A stretch of DNA of 64,000 nucleotides from Pseudotabrizicola sp051200875 (GCF_051200875.1 NZ_CP195191.1:2480001-2544000), one strand, 5' to 3'. Counted from the first letter of the stretch, positions 34,560-43,129 are shown. A program made the numbers and translations. Notes: a model not told the origin generated them from the letters alone.

Positions 34560-35002
34560 CTATCTTTTCCCGATTGTGCCTTTAGCCGTTCTGTCACCGC
34601 AAGCACGACCCTTAGGGCTGTCGAAATGTCTTCCTCGCTCAGATCGCGGCCAACCTCGTGCAGGATCGCCAGTTCCTGCGCGATGATCGTTGTGATCAGG
34701 CTGCTGCCGCTTTCGGTCAGTGCGAGGATCGGGGAGCGCTTGTGGCGGGGGTTTGGGCGTTGCTCGACCAGTCCGGAGGACAAGGTTTCGTTGCACATCA
34801 CCTGAACATATTGCCGCTGGATTTCCAGTTTGGCGGCAATATCCGGGACGGTCATCGCACCATGTCGGTGCAAGATTTCGAGAACGGCGCGCATCCGGAC
34901 CGTGAGGGCGGTGCCGTTCAGACCCGCCTCGACACAGGCTTCGGCGGCCTGCATCAAGGGGCGCGACATCCAGACGAGTTGGTGTAGGTTTTTCTCTTTC
35001 AT
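34556..35002 (-). CDS. MarR family transcriptional regulator
   Basis: Winged-helix repressor of 148 residues from ATG 35002 (an alternative ATG at 35017 lies inside the operator). DNA-binding part: GAMTVPDIAAKLEIQRQYVQVMCNETLSSGLVEQRPNPRHKRSPILALTESG. It probably represses its own operon, which includes the isochorismatase-like hydrolase, until a small aromatic ligand is bound. A 35-bp palindrome lies directly upstream. Confidence 0.88.
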   Translation of the reverse strand: MKEKNLHQLVWMSRPLMQAAEACVEAGLNGTALTVRMRAVLEILHRHGAMTVPDIAAKLEIQRQYVQVMCNETLSSGLVEQRPNPRHKRSPILALTESGSSLITTIIAQELAILHEVGRDLSEEDISTALRVVLAVTERLKAQSGKDR

Positions 35003-35005
35003 GAT

Positions 35006-35040
35006 GACAATATGCATGTCATTTTGACATGTATGTTGTC
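35006..35040. promoter_or_regulatory. 35-bp palindromic operator upstream of marR
   Basis: The core CATGTCA-TTT-TGACATG is flanked by further matching arms, the whole running from GACAATATG to TATGTTGTC; only four base pairs of the 17 fail to match. It covers the upstream alternative start codon and ends 3 bp before ATG 35002, an ideal place for autorepression by the MarR protein. Confidence 0.75.
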
Positions 35041-35088
35041 AATGTGCTTTTATCGCCGATCACACGCCTTGCGTTCCGTGCGCCACTC

Positions 35089-36270
35089 CTAGCGGGCGAG
35101 GTCTTCGAGAATCACTCGGCAGAACCGTTCCAGCGTTTCGGCGTCATCCGAAGGGGCGGCCCAGTGACGGTCGAGGGTCAGTGATCCGACGGGCACAAGG
35201 CGCGCAGCAATTTCGGGCGGCGTGGTGGCGTCGATCTGTCCCCCGGCCCAATCATGAAAGGCCGAGGAATAGCGGACTGCCGCCCCGCTGGCCGGAAGGT
35301 CAAGCGTTCCACCTTCGGCAAAGAAGGTCAGCCCATCCCCCATCTCTTCGCCGATCAGGACGAGTCGTTTTCCCAAACGGTGCTTCAGGATGGCGACGAA
35401 TACGATGGCGGCCGAGAAGGTGAATTTATCGACGAGAAGGGCGACCCGCCGATCCTGCGCACCTTCGGACAGCGCGTCGATCAGGGGCATGGTGCGGAGG
35501 AAATCGCCGCCCGTGTTTCCGCGCAGGTCAAGGATCAGAGGGAGGCCGGGGCGCGAGTTTACAAGGTCTTTGGCCGTTGAAATCGCATTCGCAAGAGCGG
35601 TTTCACCGGGGTCAAAGAAGCTGGGCAGGACCAGCAGACATCCGGTTTTGCCAAAATCCCTGATCGTGAGGAAGTTTGTGGGAGACCAAGAGGCATCGGC
35701 CTTTCCATGCTCGCTGCGCGGGTAAAGCATCGCGCCGGGAATCTGATTTGCGGGATCGAGATGCAGGGTGCTGATCCGCCCTGCGGTGCTGCGTATCGTG
35801 TAGTCGATCGCGTCACCGCCCGACCAGACGCCCAAAACACGCAGGGCGCCGGGCCAGACGAAAAGGATTGGGCCGATCACGCGTTTTCGCGACGGGGTGC
35901 CGGCCAGAAGGCTGGCGGCGCGGGTTTCGATCTCGCCTGTGGGAATGCCGTTGATGGAGATCAGTTCCCCCCCGATCGCTGTTGCATGGTCTGGCGGGGC
36001 GGAAAGCAGGCGGACAGTGGTGCCAATTGTTGCGAAGCGGAGCGGCAGAACCGAAATGGCCCCGTTCGGGATCAGGCGCGTATGACCGTTTCCCGGAAGG
36101 GACAGAAGGCGCATCAGGGAAAGCAGGAAGTCGTCTTTCGCGTTTGCGACGGCATGGTTGCGGGCCTTGGCGATGTGAAGGTCCAAAAGCTCGCGCCCGA
36201 TGGATCGGAAGCTGGGATCGGTCGGCAAGACCGTTGTCACGATGCTTTCAAGGTCTTGGATCAAAGCCAT
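35089..36270 (-). CDS. S41-like (tail-specific protease family) protein
   Basis: A 393-residue protein with the features of S41 peptidases: PLILDLRGNTGGDFLRTMPLIDAL, then DKFTFSAAIVFVAILKHRLGKRLVLIGEEMGDGLTFF, where the Ser of TFSAA occupies the nucleophile position. There is no signal peptide at this start and no recognisable PDZ domain, although ATAIGGELISINGIPTGEI resembles a PDZ-like turn. No ribosome-binding site is evident, so the start may lie upstream. Neighbours give no clue to its role. Confidence 0.7.
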   Translation of the reverse strand: MALIQDLESIVTTVLPTDPSFRSIGRELLDLHIAKARNHAVANAKDDFLLSLMRLLSLPGNGHTRLIPNGAISVLPLRFATIGTTVRLLSAPPDHATAIGGELISINGIPTGEIETRAASLLAGTPSRKRVIGPILFVWPGALRVLGVWSGGDAIDYTIRSTAGRISTLHLDPANQIPGAMLYPRSEHGKADASWSPTNFLTIRDFGKTGCLLVLPSFFDPGETALANAISTAKDLVNSRPGLPLILDLRGNTGGDFLRTMPLIDALSEGAQDRRVALLVDKFTFSAAIVFVAILKHRLGKRLVLIGEEMGDGLTFFAEGGTLDLPASGAAVRYSSAFHDWAGGQIDATTPPEIAARLVPVGSLTLDRHWAAPSDDAETLERFCRVILEDLAR

Positions 36271-36338
36271 GAGCGAGACAGTCGTCTTGCGGCGGCTGGT
36301 GTGAAAGATCGCTGTGCGGCATCACCCATGCGCCCGCC

Positions 36339-36824
36339 TTAGCCACCTGCCCCGAGTGAAGCTGGTGAAAACAGGACGCCGAATTGTTCGCACCAGACGA
36401 CGACGGATTTGTATTTGGACAGGTCTGTGCCTGCGGGGATGCGGTAGCTTTGATCGCCGACATTGCCGCGCAAAAGGCCGAGCGACAGCCATTCGGCGCC
36501 GGTGACATCAGAGGATTTGGCCGGATCGGGATGGGCGGAGAGCCAGAGTTCCAGATCGGGGCCATTCGTCACGGAAAAGTCGGAAAGCTGCACCTCGACC
36601 CCGCCGCCGGGCAGGGTCACGATGCGGGCCGTGCCTTTGCCCTTGTGGGCGGCATCGGCGTCGCGGAACTGGCCTTGGGCCAGTGTCATGACCTGATCGC
36701 CTTGGGCAAGTTCTTCGTTCACCACGCGGTCGATCCAGAGGGGCGAGGCGAGATACCAAAAGGCCGCGCCTGCAATGGCGCCCAAGAGAAAGCTGGGAAT
36801 GGCAATTTTCAGAAATCGAACCAT
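36339..36824 (-). CDS. DM13-domain protein, membrane anchored
   Basis: A 161-residue protein: N-terminal anchor (VRFLKIAIPSFLLGAIAGAAFWYLA), then a DM13 domain with the conserved VVVWCEQFGVLFSPASL and SDFSVTNGPDLELWLS. DM13 domains are proposed to have redox roles through the conserved Cys. ATG at 36824 is chosen because the longer frame upstream is a low-complexity shadow of xthA; GGGGG precedes it. Confidence 0.8.
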   Translation of the reverse strand: MVRFLKIAIPSFLLGAIAGAAFWYLASPLWIDRVVNEELAQGDQVMTLAQGQFRDADAAHKGKGTARIVTLPGGGVEVQLSDFSVTNGPDLELWLSAHPDPAKSSDVTGAEWLSLGLLRGNVGDQSYRIPAGTDLSKYKSVVVWCEQFGVLFSPASLGAGG

Positions 36825-36873
36825 GGGCGGCCCCCTGACACAACCAAGATGGCCGCAGCCTAACGGATCTGGC

Positions 36874-37662
36874 CTAGAGGTCAAAGGTTGCGAAGACCGG
36901 AACGTGGTCGGAGGGCTGGTCCCATCCACGGACGGGGCGCAGGATGCGGCTGGAATGGCTGGCGTTCGAGATGTCGGGGGTGGCCCAGATATGGTCAAGC
37001 CTGCGGCCCTTGTCGGCGGCATCCCAATCGGCGGCGCGGTAGGACCACCAGCTGTATAGCAGGCCGTTCGGAATGTCCTTGCGGGTCACATCGACCCAAG
37101 CGCCCGCATCTTGAGTTTGGGCCAGATGCTCCACCTCGATCGGGGTGTGGCTGACGATCTTCAAAAGCTGCTTATGGCTCCAGACGTCATCTTCGCGCGG
37201 GGCAATGTTCAGATCGCCGACAAGGATGGATTTCTGCGGCTTTGCGCCGTGAAATTCATCGCGCAGATGGGTGAGGAAATCGAGCTTTTGGCCAAATTTC
37301 TCATTCTGCTCTCGGTCGGGAATGTCGCCCCCGGCGGGGACATAGCAGTTGTGGATGGTGACACCGTTTTCCAACCGGGCCGCAACGTGGCGGGCATGGC
37401 CAAGATTGGCCCAGTCGGTGGAGCCTGCATCCTCCAACGGGAGCTTCGACAGGATGGCGACGCCGTTATATCCCTTTTGCCCACGGGCAACCATGTGGGT
37501 GTAACCAAGCGCCCGGAACTGTTCGACGGGGATTTTCTCGACCGGGCTTTTGCATTCTTGCAGGCACAGGATATCGGGCTGCTCTTCTGCCATCAGGCGG
37601 GCCACCAAGCCTTCACGCAGGCGGACTGAATTGATGTTCCAAGTGGCGAGGGTAAAGGGCAT
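36874..37662 (-). CDS. xthA: Exodeoxyribonuclease III
   Basis: AP endonuclease/exonuclease III of 262 residues for base-excision repair. Signatures: ATWNINSVRLR, LCLQECKSP, VGDLNIAPREDDVW and the C-terminal RRLDHIWATPD ... SDHVPVFATFDL. Full length and intact catalytic residues. It lies downstream of two tandem small-RNA candidates on the same strand. Confidence 0.95.
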   Translation of the reverse strand: MPFTLATWNINSVRLREGLVARLMAEEQPDILCLQECKSPVEKIPVEQFRALGYTHMVARGQKGYNGVAILSKLPLEDAGSTDWANLGHARHVAARLENGVTIHNCYVPAGGDIPDREQNEKFGQKLDFLTHLRDEFHGAKPQKSILVGDLNIAPREDDVWSHKQLLKIVSHTPIEVEHLAQTQDAGAWVDVTRKDIPNGLLYSWWSYRAADWDAADKGRRLDHIWATPDISNASHSSRILRPVRGWDQPSDHVPVFATFDL

Positions 37663-37734
37663 TGCGGTCTCCCGGTCTTAGGGCTGCCGCGACCCTATCG
37701 CGGAGCAGCGCCGGATGCCACCGCAGATCGGCGC

Positions 37735-37790
37735 AAAAAAAGAGCCCGGACGCGTTGTCCGGGCCGTAAGTCCAACAGGGAGGTGTGGAG
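37735..37790 (-). ncRNA. Small RNA candidate 2 with CCTCCCTGTTGGAC motif
   Basis: On the minus strand the motif ACCTCCCTGTTGGAC (37784-37770) is followed by a terminator hairpin GCCCGGAC-AACGC-GTCCGGGC (37764-37744) and TTTTTTT. The motif is identical in candidate 1 and complementary to Shine-Dalgarno sequences. An FNR-like box centred at 37825.5 would place a class II start near 37784, giving an RNA of about 50-55 nt. The design recalls CcsR/cuckoo RNAs of alphaproteobacteria. Confidence 0.55.
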
Positions 37791-37818
37791 AGAATGCGTG
37801 GAATGCCCAGATGGTTCC

Positions 37819-37832
37819 TTGACCTAAATCAA
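37819..37832. promoter_or_regulatory. FNR/FnrL-like box upstream of small RNA candidate 2
   Basis: TTGACCTAAATCAA fits the FNR-type consensus TTGA(T/C)-N4-ATCAA closely. It lies within a larger imperfect hairpin CCCAGAT/ATCTGGG. Position relative to the anti-Shine-Dalgarno motif suggests anaerobic activation of the small RNA. Confidence 0.5.
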
Positions 37833-37848
37833 ATATCTGGGACTCAGG

Positions 37849-37935
37849 AAAAAAGAGGCCGGGCATTTGCCCGGCCAGGTCCAACAGGGAGGTTCCGTGT
37901 CATAACCCCGACACGGAGAGGGGAACTTTCGTCAC
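37849..37935 (-). ncRNA. Small RNA candidate 1 with CCTCCCTGTTGGAC motif
   Basis: Minus-strand order: stem-loop CCGTGTC-GGGGTTAT-GACACGG (37916-37895), motif ACCTCCCTGTTGGAC (37893-37879), terminator stem GGCCGGGC-AAAT-GCCCGGCC (37876-37857), TCTTTTTT. A TTGCCA and a CATTAT hexamer 18 bp apart lie just upstream, toward the cenR stop. The 5' end is a guess. Two stems around an exposed CCUCC motif match the known build of Rhodobacter stress-induced regulatory RNAs. Confidence 0.6.
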
Positions 37936-37986
37936 CAATCTCTCTCATAATGGTATATGAAAGATGAATATGGCAACAATAGGACA

Positions 37987-38673
37987 TTAGGCTACCAAAC
38001 GATATCCACCGCTTTCTGTGACCAAAATGCGCGCATTTGCGGGATCGGGTTCGATCTTTTGCCGCAAGCGGTAGATATGTGTTTCCAACGTGTGGGTGGT
38101 GACCCCCGCATTGTAGCCCCAGACCTCGTGCAGAAGAACATCGCGGGCCACCACGCCAGACTGGGCGCGGTAAAGGAACTTCAGGATGTTGGTTTCCTTT
38201 TCCGTCAGGCGAATCTTCTTTTCACGCTCATCCAGCAGTAGTTTTTGCGCAGGGCGGAAGGTGTAGGGGCCAAGCTGGAACACGGCGTCTTCGGACTGTT
38301 CGTGTTGGCGCAGCTGGGCACGGATTCGCGCCAGAAGGACCGGGAATTTGAAGGGCTTGGTCACATAGTCATTGGCGCCAGCATCAAGGCCCAAGATCGT
38401 GTCAGCGTCGCTGTCATGCCCGGTCAGCATCAGGATTGGGCATTTGACGCCCGATTTCCGCATCCGGCGGCAGAGTTCGCGGCCATCGGTATCGGGCAGG
38501 CCAACGTCAAGGATGACAAGGTCATAGATCGCGGCCTTGGCTTTTTCCATGCCTTCGGCCCCGTTCGCGGCCTCGAACACGTCGAAATCTTCGGTCATGA
38601 CCAGCTGTTCCGACAGCGCCTCGCGAAGGTCGTCATCATCGTCGACCAGAAGGATTTTACGCAGTTGAGCCAT
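37987..38673 (-). CDS. cenR: OmpR-family response regulator, CenR-like
   Basis: A 228-residue response regulator: receiver domain ILLVDDDDDLREAL with phosphoacceptor Asp in LVILDVGLPDTDGRE and VTKPFKFPVLLARIRAQLRQHEQSEDAVF, then a winged-helix domain LTEKETNILKFLYRAQ ... HEVWGYNAGVTTHTLETHIYRLRQKIE. The sequence strongly resembles CenR, the essential envelope regulator of alphaproteobacteria (Caulobacter, Rhodobacter). The partner kinase CenK is not adjacent. ATG 38673 is chosen from the family N-terminus; the open frame continues upstream. Confidence 0.85.
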   Translation of the reverse strand: MAQLRKILLVDDDDDLREALSEQLVMTEDFDVFEAANGAEGMEKAKAAIYDLVILDVGLPDTDGRELCRRMRKSGVKCPILMLTGHDSDADTILGLDAGANDYVTKPFKFPVLLARIRAQLRQHEQSEDAVFQLGPYTFRPAQKLLLDEREKKIRLTEKETNILKFLYRAQSGVVARDVLLHEVWGYNAGVTTHTLETHIYRLRQKIEPDPANARILVTESGGYRLVA

Positions 38674-38840
38674 TGTTGCCTCCGTCACTCGGTTACGGAA
38701 CTGATTTCGCCAGAGATGCGCCCCGATCACGAAGCCTGCAAGAATTGCAACGGAAGCCTCACGCGGTCGTGTCGGGGGACCGGGATATGTTTCAATTCCG
38801 TCATCCGGGCGATATGAGTGGGGTGAGAGATGAGGTAAAA

Positions 38841-39929
38841 ATGAGCCTTGGACCCAGCATTGCCGAACAATTGAACCGCGCCCGCATTGATTTGCGGATG
38901 GGGGTGCCGGTGGTATTGGCCGAAGATGGGCGGGCCGCATTGGTGGCGGCGGTCGAGACTTTGGGCGGTGAGCGGCTGGCGGGATTGCGGGCGATGGGGA
39001 TGCCGGAACTGGCGATCACCGCAAGGCGGGCCGAGACCTTGAAGGCGCGGGCCTATGACGGCGATCTAGCGCGGATTGGTGTGGGGCCGGACCGTGGGCT
39101 GGAGTGGTTGCGCGCCATGGCAGATCCGTCTGACGATCTGCGGGTGCCGATGAAGGGGCCGTTTCATGCGTTGCGTGACGGGTCTGCGGGCTTGCACCGG
39201 GCTGCGATTCAACTGGTGAAATCAGCGCATCTTTTACCTGCGGCATTGGTGGTGCCGGTGGCAAATGGCTTGGCTATTGCGGCGGAACAAGGGCTGACTT
39301 TTCTGGCCTTGGATCAGGCCGCGGCGGCGCTGATTGCTTTGTCCCCGCTGCAAGAAGTGTCGTCGGCCCGGTTGCCGATGGTCGCAAGCCACGCGGGCCG
39401 AGTGCATGTGTTTCGCCCCGACGACGGCACTGAAGAGCATTACGCCATTGAAATCGGGCGTCCTGACCGTGACGCCCCGGTGCTGGCGCGGCTGCATTCG
39501 GCCTGTTTTACCGGCGATGTCTTGGGGAGCCTGAAATGCGATTGCGGGCCGCAGTTGCGGTCGGCCTTGGCGCAGATGGGGGAGGAAGGCTCTGGCGTGT
39601 TGCTCTACCTGAACCAGGAAGGGCGCGGGATCGGGCTGGCCAACAAGATGCGAGCCTATAGCCTGCAAGATCAGGGCTTTGACACGGTAGAGGCCAATCA
39701 TCGGTTGGGTTTTGAAGACGACGAGCGGGATTTTCGCATTGGGGCAGAGATTCTGCGGCGCATGGGATTTTCCTCGGTTCGGTTGCTGACCAACAATCCA
39801 AAGAAGATTGCGATGATGGAAGGCTGTGGCATCAAAGTGGTAGAGCGGGTGCCGCTGAAAGTGGGCGAAACCCATGAAAACGCGGCCTATCTGGCCACCA
39901 AGGCCAAGAAATCGGGGCATTTGCTGTGA
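38841..39929 (+). CDS. ribA: GTP cyclohydrolase II
   Basis: First enzyme of riboflavin synthesis, opening GTP to the diaminopyrimidine. The zinc cysteines are in LHSACFTGDVLGSLKCDCGPQL and the catalytic region LYLNQEGRGIGLANKMRAY, RLLTNNPKKIAMMEG is intact. At 362 residues it is longer than E. coli RibA; the first ~170 residues resemble a degenerate RibB-type domain, a layout frequent in Rhodobacteraceae. GAGG precedes the ATG by 5 bp. Its stop overlaps the next GTG (GTGA). Confidence 0.93.
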   Translation: MSLGPSIAEQLNRARIDLRMGVPVVLAEDGRAALVAAVETLGGERLAGLRAMGMPELAITARRAETLKARAYDGDLARIGVGPDRGLEWLRAMADPSDDLRVPMKGPFHALRDGSAGLHRAAIQLVKSAHLLPAALVVPVANGLAIAAEQGLTFLALDQAAAALIALSPLQEVSSARLPMVASHAGRVHVFRPDDGTEEHYAIEIGRPDRDAPVLARLHSACFTGDVLGSLKCDCGPQLRSALAQMGEEGSGVLLYLNQEGRGIGLANKMRAYSLQDQGFDTVEANHRLGFEDDERDFRIGAEILRRMGFSSVRLLTNNPKKIAMMEGCGIKVVERVPLKVGETHENAAYLATKAKKSGHLL

Positions 39930-40429
39930 AAGAAGGCGATCTGGTCGTCACCCGTCAGGGCGCAAGGTTCATGGGGCGGTCCTTTCCCTGCAGCATCGGG
40001 CGCGGTGGAATTGTTCCGGCCAAGGAAAAGCGGGAAGGCGATGGGGCGACGCCAGAGGGCACGCATCGGATTGTGGGGATGCTCTACAATCCCGCCCGCA
40101 TGACCCGACCGACGGGCTGGGCGCTGCCGGTTTCGCACGCGGACCGCTGGTCTGACGATGGAGATGACCCGGACTATAATCTGATGGTGCGGATGCCTCA
40201 TGCCTATAGCCACGAACGGCTATGGCGGGCGGACCCGCTGTATGACCTGATTTTGCTGACCGATTGGAACTGGCCCCATGCGGAGCCGGGGCGCGGTTCG
40301 GCCATTTTCATTCATACATGGCGCAGACCGCGCTATCCCACGGCGGGATGTGTTGCCTTTTCCCGGCAGGACCTTTTGTGGATTGCCCCGCGCATTGGCT
40401 ATGAGACGCGTGTGATCATTCGGGGATAG
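39926..40429 (+). CDS. YkuD-type L,D-transpeptidase-like protein
   Basis: A 167-residue protein with the YkuD catalytic motif IFIHTWRRPRYPTAGCVAFS (His and Cys spaced as usual) and a short N-terminal half. It belongs to the COG3786 branch, which lacks a signal peptide at this start. It begins with GTG overlapping the ribA stop, so it is translationally coupled to riboflavin synthesis for reasons that are not obvious. Confidence 0.85.
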   Translation: MKEGDLVVTRQGARFMGRSFPCSIGRGGIVPAKEKREGDGATPEGTHRIVGMLYNPARMTRPTGWALPVSHADRWSDDGDDPDYNLMVRMPHAYSHERLWRADPLYDLILLTDWNWPHAEPGRGSAIFIHTWRRPRYPTAGCVAFSRQDLLWIAPRIGYETRVIIRG

Positions 40430-40447
40430 GGGGCAGACTCCCTCTTC

Positions 40448-40461
40448 CCAAAGCGCTTTGG
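40448..40461. promoter_or_regulatory. LacI-family operator upstream of amylosucrase
   Basis: CCAAAGCGCTTTGG is a perfect 14-bp palindrome with the central CG typical of LacI/GalR-family operators. It lies 40 bp upstream of the amylosucrase ATG in a 71-bp spacer. No LacI-type gene is visible in this window, so the regulator is encoded elsewhere. Confidence 0.7.
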
Positions 40462-40500
40462 AAACCGTATTCTGCGCCTTGAAAACAGGGGGGCGCGCTT

Positions 40501-42387
40501 ATGGCCAAGATGGCTGCATCCGCAGACGACGATATTTTTGACCTGCGTTTGGCGCGGTCCGCGCCTGATCTTTGGCCGATGCTGGAACAGCTTTACGGTC
40601 AGCATCCGGATTATGCCGAGTTCGTTCCAAAGCTGGAAAAGGCGCTGCGAAAATCTTGGGCTGCGCGCCCGTCAGACCTGAAACGGCTGGACCTGAAGCG
40701 CGATCTGGAGCCGGACTGGTTTCAGCGCCCCGATATGGCGGGCTATGTGTTCTACATCGACCGCTTTGCCGGCACGCTGAAAGGCGTTCTGGAAAAGCTG
40801 GATTATCTGGAAGATCTGGGCGTCAGTTACGTCCATTTCATGCCCTGCCTGAAGCCCCGCCCCGGCGACAGTGACGGTGGCTATTCGGTGATGGATTACC
40901 GCAAGATCAACCCGGATTACGGGTCGATGGAGGATTTTGAAGAGGTCGCTACGGCTTTGCGGCAGCGGGGCATTTCGCTGTGCATTGATCTGGTGCTGAA
41001 CCACACTGCAAAGGAACATGCGTGGGCCAAGAAGGCGGCCAAGGGAGAGGCAAAGTATCAGGATTACTACCTGATGTTCGACAGCCCCGAAATTCCGAAC
41101 CAGTATGAACAAAGTCTGGTCGAGGTCTTTCCAGACAATGCGCCGGGGAATTTCACGCATTATCCCGCATTCGGAAAATGGGTGTGGACGACGTTCAACG
41201 AACATCAGTGGGATCTGAACTGGGCCAATCCGGCAGTGTTTCTGGAAGTGGTCGAGATCATGTTGTTTCTGGCCAATCGCGGCGTGGATGTGCTGCGACT
41301 GGATGCCGTGGCGTTTATGTGGAAGCGGATGGGAACGCGCTGCCAATCGGAACCCGAGGTGCATATGCTGCTTCAGGCACTGCGGGCCTGCTCGCGCATC
41401 GCGGCACCGGCAGTGATTCATCTGGAGGAAGCGATTGTCGCGCCCGAAGAGATGCTGCCCTATCTTGGGCGAGGCCAGCATGACGGCAAGGAAGGCAATC
41501 TGGCCTATCACAACAGCCTTATGGTGCAGTTCTGGTCGGCGCTGGCGACACGGGACACGCGTCTGATGGCGCATGTTCTGGGCACACATTTTCCGGAAAC
41601 ACTGCGGAACGCGACCTATGCGACCTATATCCGCTGCCATGATGATATTGGCTGGGCGGTGACCGATCAGGATGCCGGGGCCTTGGGTTTTTCGGGCCCC
41701 GCGCATCGGGCCTTTTTATCGGATTTCTATGATGGCAGTTTTGAGGGCAGTTTTGCCCGTGGCGCGCTGTTTCAGGAAAACCCGGCAACGGGGGACAAGC
41801 GGATTTCGGGCAGTTTCGCGTCACTCGCCGGGCTGGAGAAAGCGATGGCCGAGGGGGATTCGGCAGCCATTGACCGGGCGGTGCAGCGGATTTTGATGGG
41901 CCATGCGCTGATCGCGAGTTTTGGCGGCATTCCTTTGATCTATATGGGCGACGAATTGGCCCTGTTGAATGATCGTGGTTATCTGGATGTGCCGGAACAT
42001 GCCCATGACAGCCGGTGGATTCACCGGCCCAAGATGGACTGGGCGCTGGCGGCCAATCGCGAGGATGGGCAAGATCCGGCGGCGCGCGTTTTCCGGGGCA
42101 CGCGCGAGATTCTGGCGCGCCGTCGGGCGGTGCCGGGGCTTCACGCGGGATATGGCACGCGGGTTTTGCATTGCGACGTGCCGGGCATTTTTGCCTTTGC
42201 ACGGCTGGCGCCGACCGGGCCGATCCTGTGCCTGTTCAATTTCACCGAAAGCTGGCTGAACCTGCCGGAATCCTGGCTGCGGCTGCATGGAATTCGCGAG
42301 ATGCATGACCTGCTGTCGGATCATCCGGCCGAGCTCCATCACGGGTCGATCGCCTTGCCGCCCTATGCGCGGGTTTGGTTGTCTTAA
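40501..42387 (+). CDS. Amylosucrase (GH13 family)
   Basis: A 628-residue glucan-synthesising enzyme that uses sucrose to build alpha-1,4-glucan and frees fructose. The N-terminal helical domain is followed by the GH13 barrel: nucleophile D268 in VDVLRLDAVAFMWKRMGT, acid/base E310 in HLEEAIVA and the third carboxylate D381 in RCHDDIGW. EQYEQSL-like and HAHDSRWIHRP segments also match amylosucrases. No sucrose transporter or fructokinase is next to it. It is alone, preceded by a LacI-type operator and 5 bp from the convergent YggS gene. Confidence 0.92.
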   Translation: MAKMAASADDDIFDLRLARSAPDLWPMLEQLYGQHPDYAEFVPKLEKALRKSWAARPSDLKRLDLKRDLEPDWFQRPDMAGYVFYIDRFAGTLKGVLEKLDYLEDLGVSYVHFMPCLKPRPGDSDGGYSVMDYRKINPDYGSMEDFEEVATALRQRGISLCIDLVLNHTAKEHAWAKKAAKGEAKYQDYYLMFDSPEIPNQYEQSLVEVFPDNAPGNFTHYPAFGKWVWTTFNEHQWDLNWANPAVFLEVVEIMLFLANRGVDVLRLDAVAFMWKRMGTRCQSEPEVHMLLQALRACSRIAAPAVIHLEEAIVAPEEMLPYLGRGQHDGKEGNLAYHNSLMVQFWSALATRDTRLMAHVLGTHFPETLRNATYATYIRCHDDIGWAVTDQDAGALGFSGPAHRAFLSDFYDGSFEGSFARGALFQENPATGDKRISGSFASLAGLEKAMAEGDSAAIDRAVQRILMGHALIASFGGIPLIYMGDELALLNDRGYLDVPEHAHDSRWIHRPKMDWALAANREDGQDPAARVFRGTREILARRRAVPGLHAGYGTRVLHCDVPGIFAFARLAPTGPILCLFNFTESWLNLPESWLRLHGIREMHDLLSDHPAELHHGSIALPPYARVWLS

Positions 42388-42392
42388 ACGCT

Positions 42393-43052
42393 TTATCGGC
42401 TGCTGTAGTCGCGGGCACCAAAGATGGCGCTGCCCACGCGGATGTGGGTTGCGCCATGCGCGATGGCAGATTCGAAATCGCTGCTCATGCCCATCGACAG
42501 GCCCGAAAGCCCGTGATCTTTGGCCATTTTCGCCAGCATCGCGAAATGCGGGGCGGCATCTTCGGATTCAGGTGGGATGCACATCAGCCCGTGGATGGGC
42601 AGATCAAGCTTGGCGCAATCGGTTAGGAAAGTGTCGAGGTCATCAGGCAGGACGCCGGCCTTTTGCGGCTCGGCCCCGGTGTTGACCTGAACGAAAAGCT
42701 GCGGGCAAGTGCCGCGGGATTGGGCAAGGCTGGCCAGCTTTTGCGCGAGGCTGGGGCGGTCAACAGTGTGGATGGCGTCAAAGAGGTCGACGGCGACCTT
42801 GGCCTTGTTGGTTTGCAAGGGTCCGATCATATGAACCTGAACCGCGCCATAAGAGTCGCGGAAGGCGGGCCATTTGCCCTGCGCCTCTTGGACATAATTT
42901 TCGCCGAAAACGCGGTGGCCTTGATCCAACACAGCCTGAACGCGGTCCAATGGCTGAACCTTTGAGACGGCGATCAGCGTGACCGACCCGGGCGAACGGC
43001 CATGTTCGGCTTCGGCCTTGGCGATGCGGGCGGTGATTTCGGAAAGCGACAT
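42393..43052 (-). CDS. YggS/PLPBP family PLP-binding protein
   Basis: A 219-residue PLP homeostasis protein (single TIM barrel, no enzymatic activity known). The PLP lysine lies in LIAVSKVQPLDRVQAV, with GENYVQEAQGKW, HMIGPLQTNKAK and the C-terminal LSMGMSSDFESAIAHGATHIRVGSAIFG. ATG 43052 is chosen from the family N-terminus; AAGG lies upstream. Confidence 0.93.
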   Translation of the reverse strand: MSLSEITARIAKAEAEHGRSPGSVTLIAVSKVQPLDRVQAVLDQGHRVFGENYVQEAQGKWPAFRDSYGAVQVHMIGPLQTNKAKVAVDLFDAIHTVDRPSLAQKLASLAQSRGTCPQLFVQVNTGAEPQKAGVLPDDLDTFLTDCAKLDLPIHGLMCIPPESEDAAPHFAMLAKMAKDHGLSGLSMGMSSDFESAIAHGATHIRVGSAIFGARDYSSR

Positions 43053-43129
43053 GGGAACCTTTGGTGCTGTTTCTGCCGTTTCGGCCAAACAATCACATAA
43101 GGCAACCGGGGGAAAGATCAGCACCCCGG

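Noticed and set aside
37741..37930. Plus-strand reading of the repeated GTCCAACAGGGAGGT as ribosome-binding sites of small genes
   Set aside because: No open frame of useful length follows either copy, while the T-runs and hairpins give a consistent minus-strand RNA structure.
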